In this document: one piece after another, positions 42,027 to 50,386 of the stretch | How the letters are laid out: each line of letters opens with the position of its first letter | Position numbering within the stretch: position 1 is the stretch's first letter | Assembly: GCF_016907545.1 (NCBI RefSeq) | Contig: NZ_JAFBCD010000001.1 | Location: 558,001 to 622,000 of the forward strand | DNA from: Paenarthrobacter ilicis | GTDB lineage: Bacteria > Actinomycetota > Actinomycetes > Actinomycetales > Micrococcaceae | Direction of reading: 5' to 3' | DNA: 64,000 bases | Program-made: the position numbers and the translations under genes | The notes under the pieces: model-generated | Told to the model about the DNA's origin: nothing | Databases searched by the model: none | What the model saw: only the letters and a program-made list of their open reading frames with translations

Positions 42027-42965
42027 TCAGGCAGCCACACCGCTCAACTGGTCCAAGAGCGGCCCCACGGCCTGGAGCACACGGGTCCGCAGCTCCTGGG
42101 ATTCGGCCGCGAAAGCCCGCTGGTATTCAACGTACTCGGCCTTGCCCTGCGATGTCTCGATCCTGATGGGTGGGTAGCCCCATTCTTCAAGATCGTAAGG
42201 GGAGGCCTGCATGTCCATGGCCCGGATCCGCCACGACAACTCGAAGCAGTCCATCACCAGCTCGCTGGGCAACGCTGGCGTCAGCTTGTAGGCCCACTTG
42301 TAGAGGTCCATGTTGGCGTGCAGGCAGCCGGGCTGCTCCATGGTCCGTTGGTTCTCGCGGGTGGGGGTGTGCTCATTCAGCGGCACCGCGTCCGGGGTGT
42401 AGAAGCGGAAGGCGTCGAAGTGGGAGCAGCGGATGCGGTTTTCTTCCACCACGGTGTCCGTGCCTTCGCCGCCGAGCCGGAGCTTCAGGTACTCGTGCCG
42501 CAGCTCGAACTTCTCCTGCCGGTACACCATGGCCCACTCGTGAAGCCCGAAGCAACCGAATTGCGCCGGGCGCTTCGCGGTGCCCGCCAGAATGATCCCA
42601 GCAAACCGGACGGCTTCGGCGCGGTCGGCAAGGAAGCCGGCCCGATCGAAAGTGACGGCCGGTGTGCCCGCAGGCAGCCCGAGTTCGGCGAGTTCGCCGT
42701 CGTCGAGCGTGCGGTAAAACTTCCACCCGGTGCGCTCCAGGGCCCGCTCGCCGCTGAGCACCACGGAATGGCCGGGGTGCCACCGAAGCAGCTGGCCGGG
42801 CTTCTGGGTGTAATAGGTGAAGAGGAAATCCTCCACGGGATGCTTCTTACCCGCCGAGCGCCGCGCAAGATAAGGGTCCGCGTACCGCGCCACGCGCGCG
42901 TGATGGGCTGCCTCCAGCCCGAGCCATTGCTCTTGGGGGAGGTGCCGCAGGCTAGAAACCACCAT
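42027..42965 (-). CDS. 3-methyladenine DNA glycosylase-like conserved protein
   Basis: A 312-residue cytoplasmic protein conserved in Micrococcaceae-type genomes, where it is often labelled a 3-methyladenine DNA glycosylase; I cannot verify that activity from sequence. Recognisable segments: HPVEDFLFTYYTQKPGQLLR, WHPGHSVVL, FGCFGLHEWAMVYRQ, RCSHFDAFRFYTPDAVPLNE, QPGCLHANMDLYKWAYKLTP and LVMDCFELSWRIRAMDMQAS. The many conserved His, Trp and Asp residues suggest an enzyme. ATG 42965 overlaps the end of the SSI-like lipoprotein gene by 14 bp; starts up to 43088 are open but would extend across that gene. Confidence 0.75.
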   Translation of the reverse strand: MVVSSLRHLPQEQWLGLEAAHHARVARYADPYLARRSAGKKHPVEDFLFTYYTQKPGQLLRWHPGHSVVLSGERALERTGWKFYRTLDDGELAELGLPAGTPAVTFDRAGFLADRAEAVRFAGIILAGTAKRPAQFGCFGLHEWAMVYRQEKFELRHEYLKLRLGGEGTDTVVEENRIRCSHFDAFRFYTPDAVPLNEHTPTRENQRTMEQPGCLHANMDLYKWAYKLTPALPSELVMDCFELSWRIRAMDMQASPYDLEEWGYPPIRIETSQGKAEYVEYQRAFAAESQELRTRVLQAVGPLLDQLSGVAA

Positions 42966-43479
42966 CGGAACCGAGGATGCTCTTGGCTGCATCCCACGCC
43001 GCGATCTGGCAGCCATCAGTCCTTGTGAACGCCGCAACCACTTCCTTGCCATCCACGGATCCAGTGACCTTGGCTGTGGCCGGACCACCGTACTGCATAG
43101 TGCAGGCCTGGTCAGTGCGGGGAGGTGCGGGACTCAGGATGGTGGGGCTGCTCTTGATGGTGGTGCAGGCTGCGGCGGCGGAAGGGTGGTTGCTCTCTGC
43201 CGCCGGTACGCCGTCAGCGCACACCAGGGTAAAGGACTTGGGGGCGGCTTCCGGGGTTTCAAGGACAGTAATGGAAAGTTCCGCTGCCCCCTGGCCGGCC
43301 GCTGCCTGGCTGCTGGAGCTTGAAGAACTGCTGGGAGAGGAGGAGCTCGAAGCAGAGCTGCCTGGCGTTCCGGAGCTTGAAGGAGACGTGCTTGACCCGG
43401 TGGAGGGGGTGCCGGAGCACGCGGCGAGTCCGGCTATGGCCAAAACTGCCACGAGGGGGCGGGCAAATCGCAAGCGCAT
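42952..43479 (-). CDS. SSI-family (subtilisin inhibitor-like) lipoprotein
   Basis: A 175-residue putative lipoprotein: signal peptide with lipobox LAAC (Cys about 21), then a Ser/Thr/Gly-rich linker (about 22-65) and a C-terminal domain with four cysteines in the SSI order: LVCADG, AAACTTI, ACTMQYGG and DGCQIAAW. In Streptomyces subtilisin inhibitor these four form two disulfides and the reactive bond follows the third cysteine; here that segment reads CTMQYGGP. So it is probably a membrane-tethered, surface-exposed protease inhibitor, conceivably protecting against the subtilase at 23.3 kb. ATG 43479 has GGAGGA 5 bases upstream. The stop region overlaps the next gene by 14 bp. Confidence 0.8.
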   Translation of the reverse strand: MRLRFARPLVAVLAIAGLAACSGTPSTGSSTSPSSSGTPGSSASSSSSPSSSSSSSSQAAAGQGAAELSITVLETPEAAPKSFTLVCADGVPAAESNHPSAAAACTTIKSSPTILSPAPPRTDQACTMQYGGPATAKVTGSVDGKEVVAAFTRTDGCQIAAWDAAKSILGSDGGF

Positions 43480-43550
43480 GGGGTCCTCCTGGGTTGCATC
43501 CATTTTACGTTGGCCTCCGCTTTAAGGAGACCACCGCGTCTGTGGCTTGG

Positions 43551-44015
43551 CTAGGGGAGTGGCCGCTGGGTTGCCGCGATGAGTCCGGTCATGGCCTGGT
43601 GCAGCCCGGCAACCTCTTCGCGGCTGAGCTGGAGACGGTCACGGATCTGTCCGGGAACCGCCGTGGCCTGCTCCCGCAGTGCCGCTCCCTTTTCCGTGAG
43701 GCCAATGGCCAAAGCCCGTTCGTTGCCGGGAACGCGCTCGCGGGTGATGAGCTTGGCCTCTTCAAGCCTCTTGAGCAGGGGAGACAAGGTGGCGGGTTCG
43801 TGGAGGAGGCTGTCGCTGATGTCCTTGAGCGTCCGGGGGCTCCGCTCCCACAAGGCCAGCATCACCAGGTACTGGGGATGGGTCAGCCCAAGTTTTTCCA
43901 GGACGGGCTTGTAGATCCCCACCACGCTTCGCGATGCGACGGTCAGGGCAAAGCAGAGCTGGCGCTCCAGCAGGAGGTCATCTGTTGCTTCAGTGGTCCC
44001 GCTGGCGTTGGTCAT
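43551..44015 (-). CDS. MarR-family transcriptional regulator
   Basis: A 154-residue winged-helix regulator. The DNA-binding region includes LGLTHPQYLVMLALWERSPR, TLKDISDSLLHEPATLSPLL and KRLEEAKLITRERVPGNE, with the wing GNERALAIGLTEKG. The VYKPVLEKLGLTHPQYL layout matches the OhrR-like MarR group, and a cysteine lies near residue 20 (LERQLCFAL), as in OhrR-type peroxide sensors. It is divergent from a small gene at 44099, and the gap holds two tandem 15-bp imperfect palindromes (44034-44063), likely its operator. Confidence 0.92.
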   Translation of the reverse strand: MTNASGTTEATDDLLLERQLCFALTVASRSVVGIYKPVLEKLGLTHPQYLVMLALWERSPRTLKDISDSLLHEPATLSPLLKRLEEAKLITRERVPGNERALAIGLTEKGAALREQATAVPGQIRDRLQLSREEVAGLHQAMTGLIAATQRPLP

Positions 44016-44033
44016 GACCGGCTTCCCTCGATT

Positions 44034-44063
44034 AGTTAGTGTACTAACAGTTAGCGTACTATG
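44034..44063. promoter_or_regulatory. Tandem MarR operator candidate
   Basis: AGTTAGTGTACTAAC (44034-44048) is directly followed by AGTTAGCGTACTATG (44049-44063). The first unit holds the palindrome TTAGT-N2-ACTAA. Location between MarR and a divergent gene fits autoregulation. Confidence 0.55.
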
Positions 44064-44098
44064 AACTTGTTGAACCGTCTAAAAAGGAGTCGATCAGC

Positions 44099-44323
44099 GT
44101 GGCCAAGGAATCCATGACACGGAAGTTCATGCGTGCCACCGGCAAGTTCCGGATTGTTTTTGGGCCGGCCCACAGCAGTTCCCTGGATCACGAGATGACC
44201 GAATCCAACCGGAAGCTCCTGGCCCAGCGGCAGGCCGAGGCGCAGCAATGGGAAACAGTGCAGCGCCCTGATGGCAGCACCTACGTTGTGCCCCGGAATC
44301 CCGACGACAAGTCTCTGCGCTGA
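44099..44323 (+). CDS. Small conserved-looking protein with FxxVFGPA motif (copy 1)
   Basis: A 74-residue basic/hydrophilic protein beginning MAKESMTRKFMRATGKFRIV, with VFGPAHSSSLDHEM, a helical middle (ESNRKLLAQRQAEAQQWETV) and a C-terminal DGSTYVVPRNPDD strand. GTG 44099 with AAAGGAG about 12 bases upstream. A related but diverged protein lies 100 bp downstream (44430-44663), sharing VFGPA and a late G(S/H)xYxV strand. Divergent from the MarR gene and perhaps controlled by it. Function unknown. Confidence 0.65.
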   Translation: MAKESMTRKFMRATGKFRIVFGPAHSSSLDHEMTESNRKLLAQRQAEAQQWETVQRPDGSTYVVPRNPDDKSLR

Positions 44324-44429
44324 CCCTGTACACGGAGCCTTTTTGCTTGCGCGGGCGTAGGATTTACATACTGAACGGCACGTAAAAGCCCTGCCGCTTT
44401 TGTCTCTCTCCTGGCGAAAGGGGGTGGAG

Positions 44430-44663
44430 ATGATGGGACGCAGATTGGAAGGTTTCCAGCACGTCACGGAGCGGCTGCAAAGCGTTTTTGGGCCGGCAAC
44501 CCACGGCTATACGGACAGCCCCGTGATGCACAAGCATGACGATTTCGAGACCGCTTCCGAGTTGGATCTGAAGAACTTTGATGTTGAAACTGACTCGCAA
44601 GGGCATCACTATGCTGTCCGGAACAATGATCCCGGGCCAACCAGTACCGACTATTCGGTATGA
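44430..44663 (+). CDS. Small protein with FxxVFGPA motif (copy 2)
   Basis: A 77-residue protein beginning MMGRRLEGFQHVTERLQSV with FGPATHGYTDSPVMHKHDD and a GHHYAVRNNDPGP strand, related to the 74-residue protein upstream. I place the start at 44430/44433, following AAGGGGGTGGAG; the longer frame to 44400 begins within that ribosome site. The pair may be an ancient tandem duplication. Function unknown. Confidence 0.6.
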   Translation: MMGRRLEGFQHVTERLQSVFGPATHGYTDSPVMHKHDDFETASELDLKNFDVETDSQGHHYAVRNNDPGPTSTDYSV

Positions 44664-44765
44664 GTCCGTCACGCCTTGACCCTCCCGCGCCCACGTGCCA
44701 CTGTTGAGCAAATAGTCAGCATGCTTATTAGGCGCCGGATGCGGTGTGGAATGAGGGGGCCATCA

Positions 44766-45179
44766 ATGAGCTTTCAAGACGATGCAGCGCGGGTGCAGCC
44801 AAACACCGCACCACCGGAGCGCGACGCGGGCGCGGTGGTTCCGCCCATGCCTGCGGCTGCGCCGGTGACTCCTCCCGTCGCTGAACCCTCAACCCACGGC
44901 TCCACCAGGCCCACACGCACTGCAGCCCTGTGGGTAGCAGTCGCAATCGGCCTGGTGGTTCTGGTGGTGTTGATAACGTTCTTCGTTCAGAACCAGGACA
45001 TGATCACGGTCCGGTTCTTTGGGCTTGAGGGAACACTCGCCTTGGGCACCACGCTGTTCATCGCCGCTGTGGGTGGAGGTGTCCTGGTTGCGTTGGCTGG
45101 AGGAGCCAGGATCCTGCAGCTCAGGGCAGCTACCCGTCGCAGGCAGCGGGGTGTCGGCAAGCCAGGGATGCGGCCGTAA
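44766..45179 (+). CDS. LapA-domain (DUF1049) membrane protein
   Basis: A 137-residue protein with a proline-rich cytoplasmic N-terminus (about 1-55), then two membrane spans: AALWVAVAIGLVVLVVLITF followed by the LapA hallmark FVQNQDMITVRFFG, and LGTTLFIAAVGGGVLVALAG, ending in a basic tail (RRRQRG). GAGGGGG before ATG 44766 sets the start. LapA-type proteins are small inner-membrane scaffolds; precise role here unknown. Followed by a perfect 20-bp hairpin. Confidence 0.88.
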   Translation: MSFQDDAARVQPNTAPPERDAGAVVPPMPAAAPVTPPVAEPSTHGSTRPTRTAALWVAVAIGLVVLVVLITFFVQNQDMITVRFFGLEGTLALGTTLFIAAVGGGVLVALAGGARILQLRAATRRRQRGVGKPGMRP

Positions 45180-45195
45180 CGTCCAAGCCAGGGTT

Positions 45196-45240
45196 AATTG
45201 CGGAAGGGCCGGAGCATGCAGCTCCGGCCCTTCCGCAATT
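45196..45240. terminator. Perfect 20-bp bidirectional terminator
   Basis: The 20-nt arm 45196-45215 pairs perfectly with 45221-45240 around ATGCA. It stands between the convergent LapA-type and DUF4193 genes and has A/T at its outer ends, so it works in both directions. Confidence 0.9.
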
Positions 45241-45297
45241 TAATCCCGACGGCGGCACCCCCTGACGACGTTCAATCCGCCGGGGTGGTGGGTCGTC

Positions 45298-45597
45298 TTA
45301 GCCTTCGCAGTCAGTGCAGTAGGCGACGCCATCTTTTTCGCGGGCAATCTGCGAGCGGTGGCGTACCAGGAAGCAAGAGTTACAGGTGAACTCATCGCTT
45401 GCCTGCGGAATGACCTGGATGACCAGTTCCTCGGCGACGATTTCGCCGCCGGGGCCGCTGGCGTCAAGGCCATCGGTTTCGTCCAGTTCCAGCACCACAC
45501 TTTTGGCCGTGGGAGCGCTGGCGGATTGAAGAGCCTGGAGGGATTGCTCCTGGTTCTCTTTTACATCGGTACGGAGTTCGTCGTAATCGGCTGCCAC
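45298..45597 (-). CDS. DUF4193 zinc-ribbon protein
   Basis: A 99-residue acidic protein typical of actinobacteria. The C-terminus holds a four-cysteine ribbon, CNSCFLVRHRSQIA and YCTDCEG, expected to bind zinc. The N-terminus is MAADYDELRTDVKENQEQSL. GTG 45597 follows GAAGAGG 9 bases upstream. Proteins of this family are common near housekeeping loci; their role (often guessed as RNA polymerase- or ribosome-associated) is not established. Confidence 0.92.
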   Translation of the reverse strand: MAADYDELRTDVKENQEQSLQALQSASAPTAKSVVLELDETDGLDASGPGGEIVAEELVIQVIPQASDEFTCNSCFLVRHRSQIAREKDGVAYCTDCEG

Positions 45598-45704
45598 TTT
45601 TTAATGCCTCTTCGTGTTAGGGGGTTACCGGGTATGCAACGTACAGCATGCCACGAAAATTCCATACCATACCCCAGTTCCACATCTTGTGGCGAAAACC
45701 ACGT

Positions 45705-45732
45705 GGGTGACGGCCTGAAATTACCGTCACCC
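45705..45732 (-). terminator. Hairpin after the GH3 gene
   Basis: GGGTGACGG (45705-45713) pairs with CCGTCACCC (45724-45732) around 10 nt, just past the GH3 stop in the minus direction. T-rich tail is weak. Confidence 0.5.
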
Positions 45733-45748
45733 AGCGAAATTTTCCCGC

Positions 45749-48247
45749 TTATGACCGCAATTCGATGTCCAGCGCCTGGAAGTCGTCGGCCGCATGGCGG
45801 CCCACCAGCAAACGGAACGTTCCCGGTTCAAACTGCCACCCGCCGTCGTAATGCGCAAATGCCCTGGACGGGACCCGGACCTCCACGCTCTCCGTTCCGT
45901 TCGGGGCAAGGTGTGTACCGGCAAAGCCTGCCAACCAGCGCACGGGGCGTTCAACGGAGGAATCGGCGCGGTCCACATACACCTGCACCACTTCGCGGCC
46001 GGTGCGCGTGCCGGTGTTCTTCACCGGGACGTGGACCACCACGTCGTTGCCCGCAGTGACCACCTGCGGGGCGTGGGCGGTCCCAAGATCAAAGGTGGTG
46101 TATCCGAGTCCGTAGCCGAACGGGAGGGCCGGAGAGGCGCCGCCGGCCGCTTCCTGCTTCAACCAGGCCCGGTAGCCCACGTGGATGCCCTCGGCATAGA
46201 CCAGCCGGCCGTCGGTGGGTGTGGTGTTGAGGACCGGAACGTCCTCCAGGGCTGCGGGCCAGGTGGTGGGCAGGCGTCCGCCCGGCTCCTCATTGCCCAC
46301 CAAAATGTCCGCGATCGCAGTTCCGAATTCCTGCCCTCCAAACCAGCCCAACAGGACGGCGTCAACCCGGCCCAGCCACGGCATCAGCACCGGGGAGCCC
46401 GAGTTGACCACCACAACAGTGCGAGGGTTGACTGCGGCAACGGCGTCGACCAATTGGTTCTGGTACCCCGGAAGATCCAGGTCCTTGCGGTCGAAGCCTT
46501 CGGATTCGATGGCAGCGTTGGTGCCCACCACCACGACGGCGACATCGGCAGTGCGGGCCGCCTCCACCGCTGCGTCAATCTCGGCCTGCGGATCGGCAAC
46601 CACAGTCTCCTCGCCCAGCAGGATTGCGGTGAAGGGGATGACCTGTTCTGCGGGCAGCTGGTACTCGGTTTCGATCCGAACACTCTGGCCCGCCGTGGTG
46701 TCGATCGCGTGGACGGTCTTGGGCGGATCGAACAGCGCCGCGCCCAGGACATTGGTATCGTCCTCAAGCTCGCTGTCGAAGATCTCCGTGCCATCCAGGG
46801 CGAAGCGGATCCGGCCCACGGTGCCGACGCCCACGTGGTGGATGCCTGCTGTTTCGGCGGTCCAGTCCGTCTCCATGCGGATGGAGGCCGCGCCGTCGGG
46901 AATTCCGATGCCGAACCAAATCAGGTGCGAGGCCAGGCGGTCTTCGCCGGAAATCTCCGTGCCGTCTGCCGCGAGGAACGTTACCCGGATTCCGGGCACA
47001 TTGGAGGCCGGGATGTGCAGTGCCGTGCGGGGGAAGGCCTGAAGGCCTTCGGCCACTTTGGCGCCGCGTGCGTAGGTGACCTTGACGTCGTCGGGAAGTG
47101 CCTTCCACAGCCCCTCCAACGGCGAGACGGTGTACTTGGGCATCACCGTGGCGCTGCCGCCGCCTTGCGTGCGCGCTTCCTCGGCATTGTGGCCAATCAC
47201 TGCGACGCTGCTGAGCGCCGTGGCATCCAGCGGGAGGAGGCCCTTGTTTCGGACCAGCACGGCGCCGCGGACAGCGACTTCGCGGGCGACGGCGGCCCCG
47301 TTCAGTTCCGCAGGAAGCTCGGTGACCGCGGGCGTGAACCCTTCCAGTGATCCCACGCGGGCGGCCAGCCGGAGAATGCGGGTGACCTTCTCCAGGATGG
47401 CTTCACGGCTGACGCGGCCATCGTTGACGGCGGCCAGCAGCTTGGGTCCCCAGTGGCCTACGGGTCCCGGCATTTCCAGGTCCTGATGGGCGTTGGCGGC
47501 GTCGATCGAGCGGACGCCGGTCCAGTCGGACACCACGACGCCGTCGAAGCCCCACTCGGTGGACAGTGGCGTTTCCAGCAGCTTGTTCTCGCTGGCGGTG
47601 GTGCCGTTGATGGAGTTGTAGGAGCTCATCACCAGCCAGGCGCGGGCCTCGGTGATGGCGTCCTCAAAGGCGGCCAGGTACAGCTCGCGGAGCGGACGCT
47701 CATCCACCACCGAGTTCACTGTGAAGCGGTCCGTTTCCGATTCGTTGGCCAGGTAGTGCTTGGGGGTGGAGCCCACGCCCATGGACTGTACGCCGGCAAC
47801 GTAGCCGGCAGCCATGGTTGCGGTCAGCCGGGGGTCCTCGCTCATGCACTCGAAGTGGCGACCGCCCAGCGGGGAGCGGTGCAGGTTGATGGTGGGGCCG
47901 AGGACGGCATGGACGCCTTTGCGGCGGGCCTCCTGCCCCAGGATCTGGCCGTAGCGCCGGGCCGTCTCGACGCTCCAGGTTGCGGACAAGGCGGACGACG
48001 ACGGCAAGGAGACGGAGTCGTGCCGCTCATCGAAGTCTTCGCCGCGCACGCCGGCCGGACCGTCGGACATCACCACGCGGGACAGGCCGATCCCAGGGAT
48101 GGCGTGCGTTGACCAGACGTCCGCGCCGGTCAGCAGCTGGACCTGCTGCTCCAAGGTCAGGCTCAGGGCGAGCTCGCGGATCCGTGCTTCTGCGTCCGGT
48201 GATCCGGCCAGTGGTGCCGTTACCGCGGCCGGGAGGGTGGGATTCAT
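45749..48247 (-). CDS. GH3 beta-glycosidase with PA14-like insert
   Basis: An 832-residue intracellular glycoside hydrolase family 3 enzyme. The N-terminal barrel includes SDGPAGVRGEDF, LGPTINLHRSPLGGRHFECM, HYLANESETDRF and the nucleophile in GVVVSDWTGVRS. The C-terminal sandwich has VAVIGHNAEEARTQGGGSA. An inserted beta domain (about 395-535, with IRMETDWTAETAGIHHVGV) resembles the PA14 insert of GH3 beta-glucosidases, and the end is an Fn3-like domain (GREVVQVYVDRADSSVERPV). No signal peptide, so it probably hydrolyses imported oligosaccharides. AAGGAG precedes ATG 48247. It diverges from a TetR gene, its likely regulator. Confidence 0.94.
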   Translation of the reverse strand: MNPTLPAAVTAPLAGSPDAEARIRELALSLTLEQQVQLLTGADVWSTHAIPGIGLSRVVMSDGPAGVRGEDFDERHDSVSLPSSSALSATWSVETARRYGQILGQEARRKGVHAVLGPTINLHRSPLGGRHFECMSEDPRLTATMAAGYVAGVQSMGVGSTPKHYLANESETDRFTVNSVVDERPLRELYLAAFEDAITEARAWLVMSSYNSINGTTASENKLLETPLSTEWGFDGVVVSDWTGVRSIDAANAHQDLEMPGPVGHWGPKLLAAVNDGRVSREAILEKVTRILRLAARVGSLEGFTPAVTELPAELNGAAVAREVAVRGAVLVRNKGLLPLDATALSSVAVIGHNAEEARTQGGGSATVMPKYTVSPLEGLWKALPDDVKVTYARGAKVAEGLQAFPRTALHIPASNVPGIRVTFLAADGTEISGEDRLASHLIWFGIGIPDGAASIRMETDWTAETAGIHHVGVGTVGRIRFALDGTEIFDSELEDDTNVLGAALFDPPKTVHAIDTTAGQSVRIETEYQLPAEQVIPFTAILLGEETVVADPQAEIDAAVEAARTADVAVVVVGTNAAIESEGFDRKDLDLPGYQNQLVDAVAAVNPRTVVVVNSGSPVLMPWLGRVDAVLLGWFGGQEFGTAIADILVGNEEPGGRLPTTWPAALEDVPVLNTTPTDGRLVYAEGIHVGYRAWLKQEAAGGASPALPFGYGLGYTTFDLGTAHAPQVVTAGNDVVVHVPVKNTGTRTGREVVQVYVDRADSSVERPVRWLAGFAGTHLAPNGTESVEVRVPSRAFAHYDGGWQFEPGTFRLLVGRHAADDFQALDIELRS

Positions 48248-48321
48248 GGGTGGCTGCTCCTTCTGTGCCCGTCGTTGGGTCTCCTTGAACTGTAACGTCT
48301 AAAATCAAGTGTGACTAGGTT

Positions 48322-48331
48322 TTCACGTGAA
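48322..48331. promoter_or_regulatory. Palindrome TTCACGTGAA in the GH3-TetR gap
   Basis: A perfect 10-bp palindrome 25 bp before the TetR ATG, in an AT-richer stretch between divergent genes. A looser copy-like stretch (TCAAGTGTGA) lies 17 bp upstream. Operator candidate only. Confidence 0.35.
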
Positions 48332-48355
48332 GGACGCCTGAAATAGACTGACCCA

Positions 48356-48967
48356 ATGCCTACTTCGAGGGCCCGGGGCCAGTATGCCAAGGGAGCGGAA
48401 CGCCGCGAACAGATCATCCAAACCGCTACTGACGTCTTCGCTACGGAGGGATTCGAGGGGACTGCGCTCAAGCGTGTGGCCGAGCTCGTGGGGGTGAAGG
48501 AAGCCACCCTGTTCCACTACTTCAAGGGGAAGCAGGAACTCCTCACGGCCGTCCTCGCGGAACGGGACCTGCGATCCATAGCCGCCAGCGGCCAACAGGA
48601 AGTCGGGTTGGGCCTCATGCCCCCCATCGCCGAACGGAACGAGCGCGAACCGGGCCTGACCACGCTCTACGCCGTCGCGTCAGCCACGGCCAACGATCCC
48701 GGGCACGATTCCCACAGCTACTTCAAGCAGCGCTACGAGACCGTGGTGCGGGACATCGCCGCTGATATTGAGCGGCGACAGGGCGCTGGCGAGGTTCGTG
48801 CCGACGTCGACGCCGCCATGCTTGCGCGGCTGACCGTGGCGGCCTTCGACGGGCTCCAGCTGCAGTGGCTTTACGACAAATCCGTGGACATGGCCGAAGG
48901 GCTGCGCCAGCTGATCGATGTCCTTTTGGTGCCACCCACCCGACCAAGTAAAGACCCGACCAACTAA
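48356..48967 (+). CDS. TetR-family transcriptional regulator
   Basis: A 203-residue regulator. The N-terminal helix-turn-helix reads REQIIQTATDVFATEGFEGT, ALKRVAELVGVKEATLFHYF and KGKQELLTAV, the standard TetR pattern. The C-terminal domain (about 75-190) is a helical ligand/dimer domain with FDGLQLQWLYDKSVDMAEGL. It is divergent from the GH3 gene with 108 bp between starts, so it probably represses GH3 and itself in response to a sugar. A long hairpin directly follows. Confidence 0.93.
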   Translation: MPTSRARGQYAKGAERREQIIQTATDVFATEGFEGTALKRVAELVGVKEATLFHYFKGKQELLTAVLAERDLRSIAASGQQEVGLGLMPPIAERNEREPGLTTLYAVASATANDPGHDSHSYFKQRYETVVRDIAADIERRQGAGEVRADVDAAMLARLTVAAFDGLQLQWLYDKSVDMAEGLRQLIDVLLVPPTRPSKDPTN

Positions 48968-49008
48968 AGGTAAGGCCGTTCTGAGTGCTTAGAACGGCCT
49001 TACCTTTA
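48965..49008. terminator. Long terminator overlapping the TetR stop
   Basis: The 18-nt arm 48965-48982 (TAAAGGTAAGGCC...) pairs with 48991-49008 around GAGTGCTT; the stop codon TAA forms the outer stem. It also faces the convergent lysC gene. Confidence 0.88.
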
Positions 49009-49039
49009 CTTGCATGGGCTGATCGCCCGGGGTGCTTCT

Positions 49040-49558
49040 TTAGCGGCCAGTGCCGCCGTAGACGGTGGCTTCAGCATCGCCGTCGAGATCGAACGCATTG
49101 TGGATGGCGCGGACGGCGTCATCCAAAGCATCCGCGCTGGTGACCACGGAGATACGGATTTCCGAGGTGGAGATCATGTCAATGTTGATCCCGGCATCCG
49201 AAAGAGCCTTGAAGAACGTGGCTGAGACGCCCGGGTGGGATCGCATGCCGGCACCGATGAGCGACAGCTTGCCAACGTGCTCGTTGTACTCGATGCTCTC
49301 GAAACCAATCTGCCCCTCAGCAGCACGAAGGGCCGCCAGGGCATCTGCGCCTTCAACGATGGGGAGCGTGAAGGAGATGTCCGTACGGGCCGTCCCGTGG
49401 GTGGACACGTTCTGAACGATCATGTCGATGTTGGAGTGTGCGTCCGCGATCACCTGGAAAATTGCCGCTGCCTTACCGGGGATGTCCGGAACGCCCACTA
49501 CCGTGACCTTGGCTTCGGACCGGTCGTGTGCAACGCCGGAGATGATTGGCTGCTCCAA
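49040..49558 (-). CDS. lysC: In-frame internal start: aspartate kinase beta subunit
   Basis: Within lysC, AAGAGGGAG (minus strand, 49572-49564) stands 5 bases before a TTG at 49558 that is in frame with the kinase. Translation from it gives 172 residues, [20 protein letters not shown] onward: exactly the ACT-domain half. In Corynebacterium glutamicum lysC also encodes an alpha subunit and an internal 172-residue beta subunit forming an alpha2beta2 enzyme, so the size and position match established practice. Visible evidence: spacing, frame and length; expression itself is inferred. Confidence 0.55.
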   Translation of the reverse strand: MEQPIISGVAHDRSEAKVTVVGVPDIPGKAAAIFQVIADAHSNIDMIVQNVSTHGTARTDISFTLPIVEGADALAALRAAEGQIGFESIEYNEHVGKLSLIGAGMRSHPGVSATFFKALSDAGINIDMISTSEIRISVVTSADALDDAVRAIHNAFDLDGDAEATVYGGTGR

Positions 49559-50386
49559 GGCAACTCCCTCTTGAATCGTGAACTTTTCTTCGGCACCCGG
49601 GATGACCCACGTGCCCTCGTTCTGGCTGAATGACGAACGGACGTGCAGGGGCACACCAAAGCGGCGCGCGTACTCCACGCAGCGCAGGTGCAGGATCTTG
49701 GCGCCGGAAGCGGCCAGCTCCAGCATTTCCTCGCTGGAAATGCGGTCAATCTTCTGGGCGGACGCCACAACGCGGGGATCAGCAGTGTAGATGCCGTCAA
49801 CATCCGTGTAGATCTCGCAGACGTCGGCTTCCAGCGCAGCAGCAAGGGCAACAGCGGTGGTGTCGGAACCACCGCGGCCAAGCGTGGTGATCTCATTGGT
49901 CACGCGGCTCATGCCCTGGAAGCCCGCCACAATCGCAATGTGCCCCTTGTCCAGGGCCGTGCGGATCCGGTGCGGGTCGACGTCGATAATCCTGGCCTTG
50001 CCGTGGATACCGTCCGTAATCATGCCGGCCTGGGAACCGGTGAAGGACTGGGCCGAGGCGCCGAACTTGTTGATCGCCATGGCCAGCAGCGCCATGGAAA
50101 TCCGCTCGCCGGCGGACAGCAACATGTCCATTTCGCGGGCTGGGGCGGAATCTGTGACCTGGGCTGCCAGGTCCAGAAGTTCGTCGGTGGTGTCTCCCAT
50201 GGCGGAAACAACAACCACAACCTCGTTGCCGGCCTTCTGCGCATCCACGACGCGCTGGGCCACCCGTTTGATGCCGTCGGCATCGGAAACCGAGGAACCG
50301 CCGAACTTTTGCACGATCAGCTGCTTGGTCATGGCAGCCTCGTGGGAGAGCTCGTCGATCGTCACTTCGGTAGTGGGCATAGTCAT
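49040..50386 (-). CDS. lysC: Aspartate kinase (alpha subunit)
   Basis: A 448-residue aspartokinase, the first step of lysine, threonine, methionine and diaminopimelate synthesis. The kinase core begins [20 protein letters not shown] and includes [30 protein letters not shown] and [13 protein letters not shown]. Two ACT domains follow, with [37 protein letters not shown] and [20 protein letters not shown], implying lysine/threonine feedback. The ATG at 50386 (GAGGG 5 bases upstream) is used; ATGs at 50380 and 50332 are alternatives. asd does not follow in this window. A strong internal ribosome site within the gene indicates a separate beta subunit (see next entry). Confidence 0.96.
   Translation of the reverse strand: MTMPTTEVTIDELSHEAAMTKQLIVQKFGGSSVSDADGIKRVAQRVVDAQKAGNEVVVVVSAMGDTTDELLDLAAQVTDSAPAREMDMLLSAGERISMALLAMAINKFGASAQSFTGSQAGMITDGIHGKARIIDVDPHRIRTALDKGHIAIVAGFQGMSRVTNEITTLGRGGSDTTAVALAAALEADVCEIYTDVDGIYTADPRVVASAQKIDRISSEEMLELAASGAKILHLRCVEYARRFGVPLHVRSSFSQNEGTWVIPGAEEKFTIQEGVALEQPIISGVAHDRSEAKVTVVGVPDIPGKAAAIFQVIADAHSNIDMIVQNVSTHGTARTDISFTLPIVEGADALAALRAAEGQIGFESIEYNEHVGKLSLIGAGMRSHPGVSATFFKALSDAGINIDMISTSEIRISVVTSADALDDAVRAIHNAFDLDGDAEATVYGGTGR

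Noticed and set aside
41731-42177. Plus-strand open frames opposite the SSI-like and glycosylase-like genes
   Set aside because: They span two antisense genes, have no ribosome site and mirror the codon bias of the minus strand.
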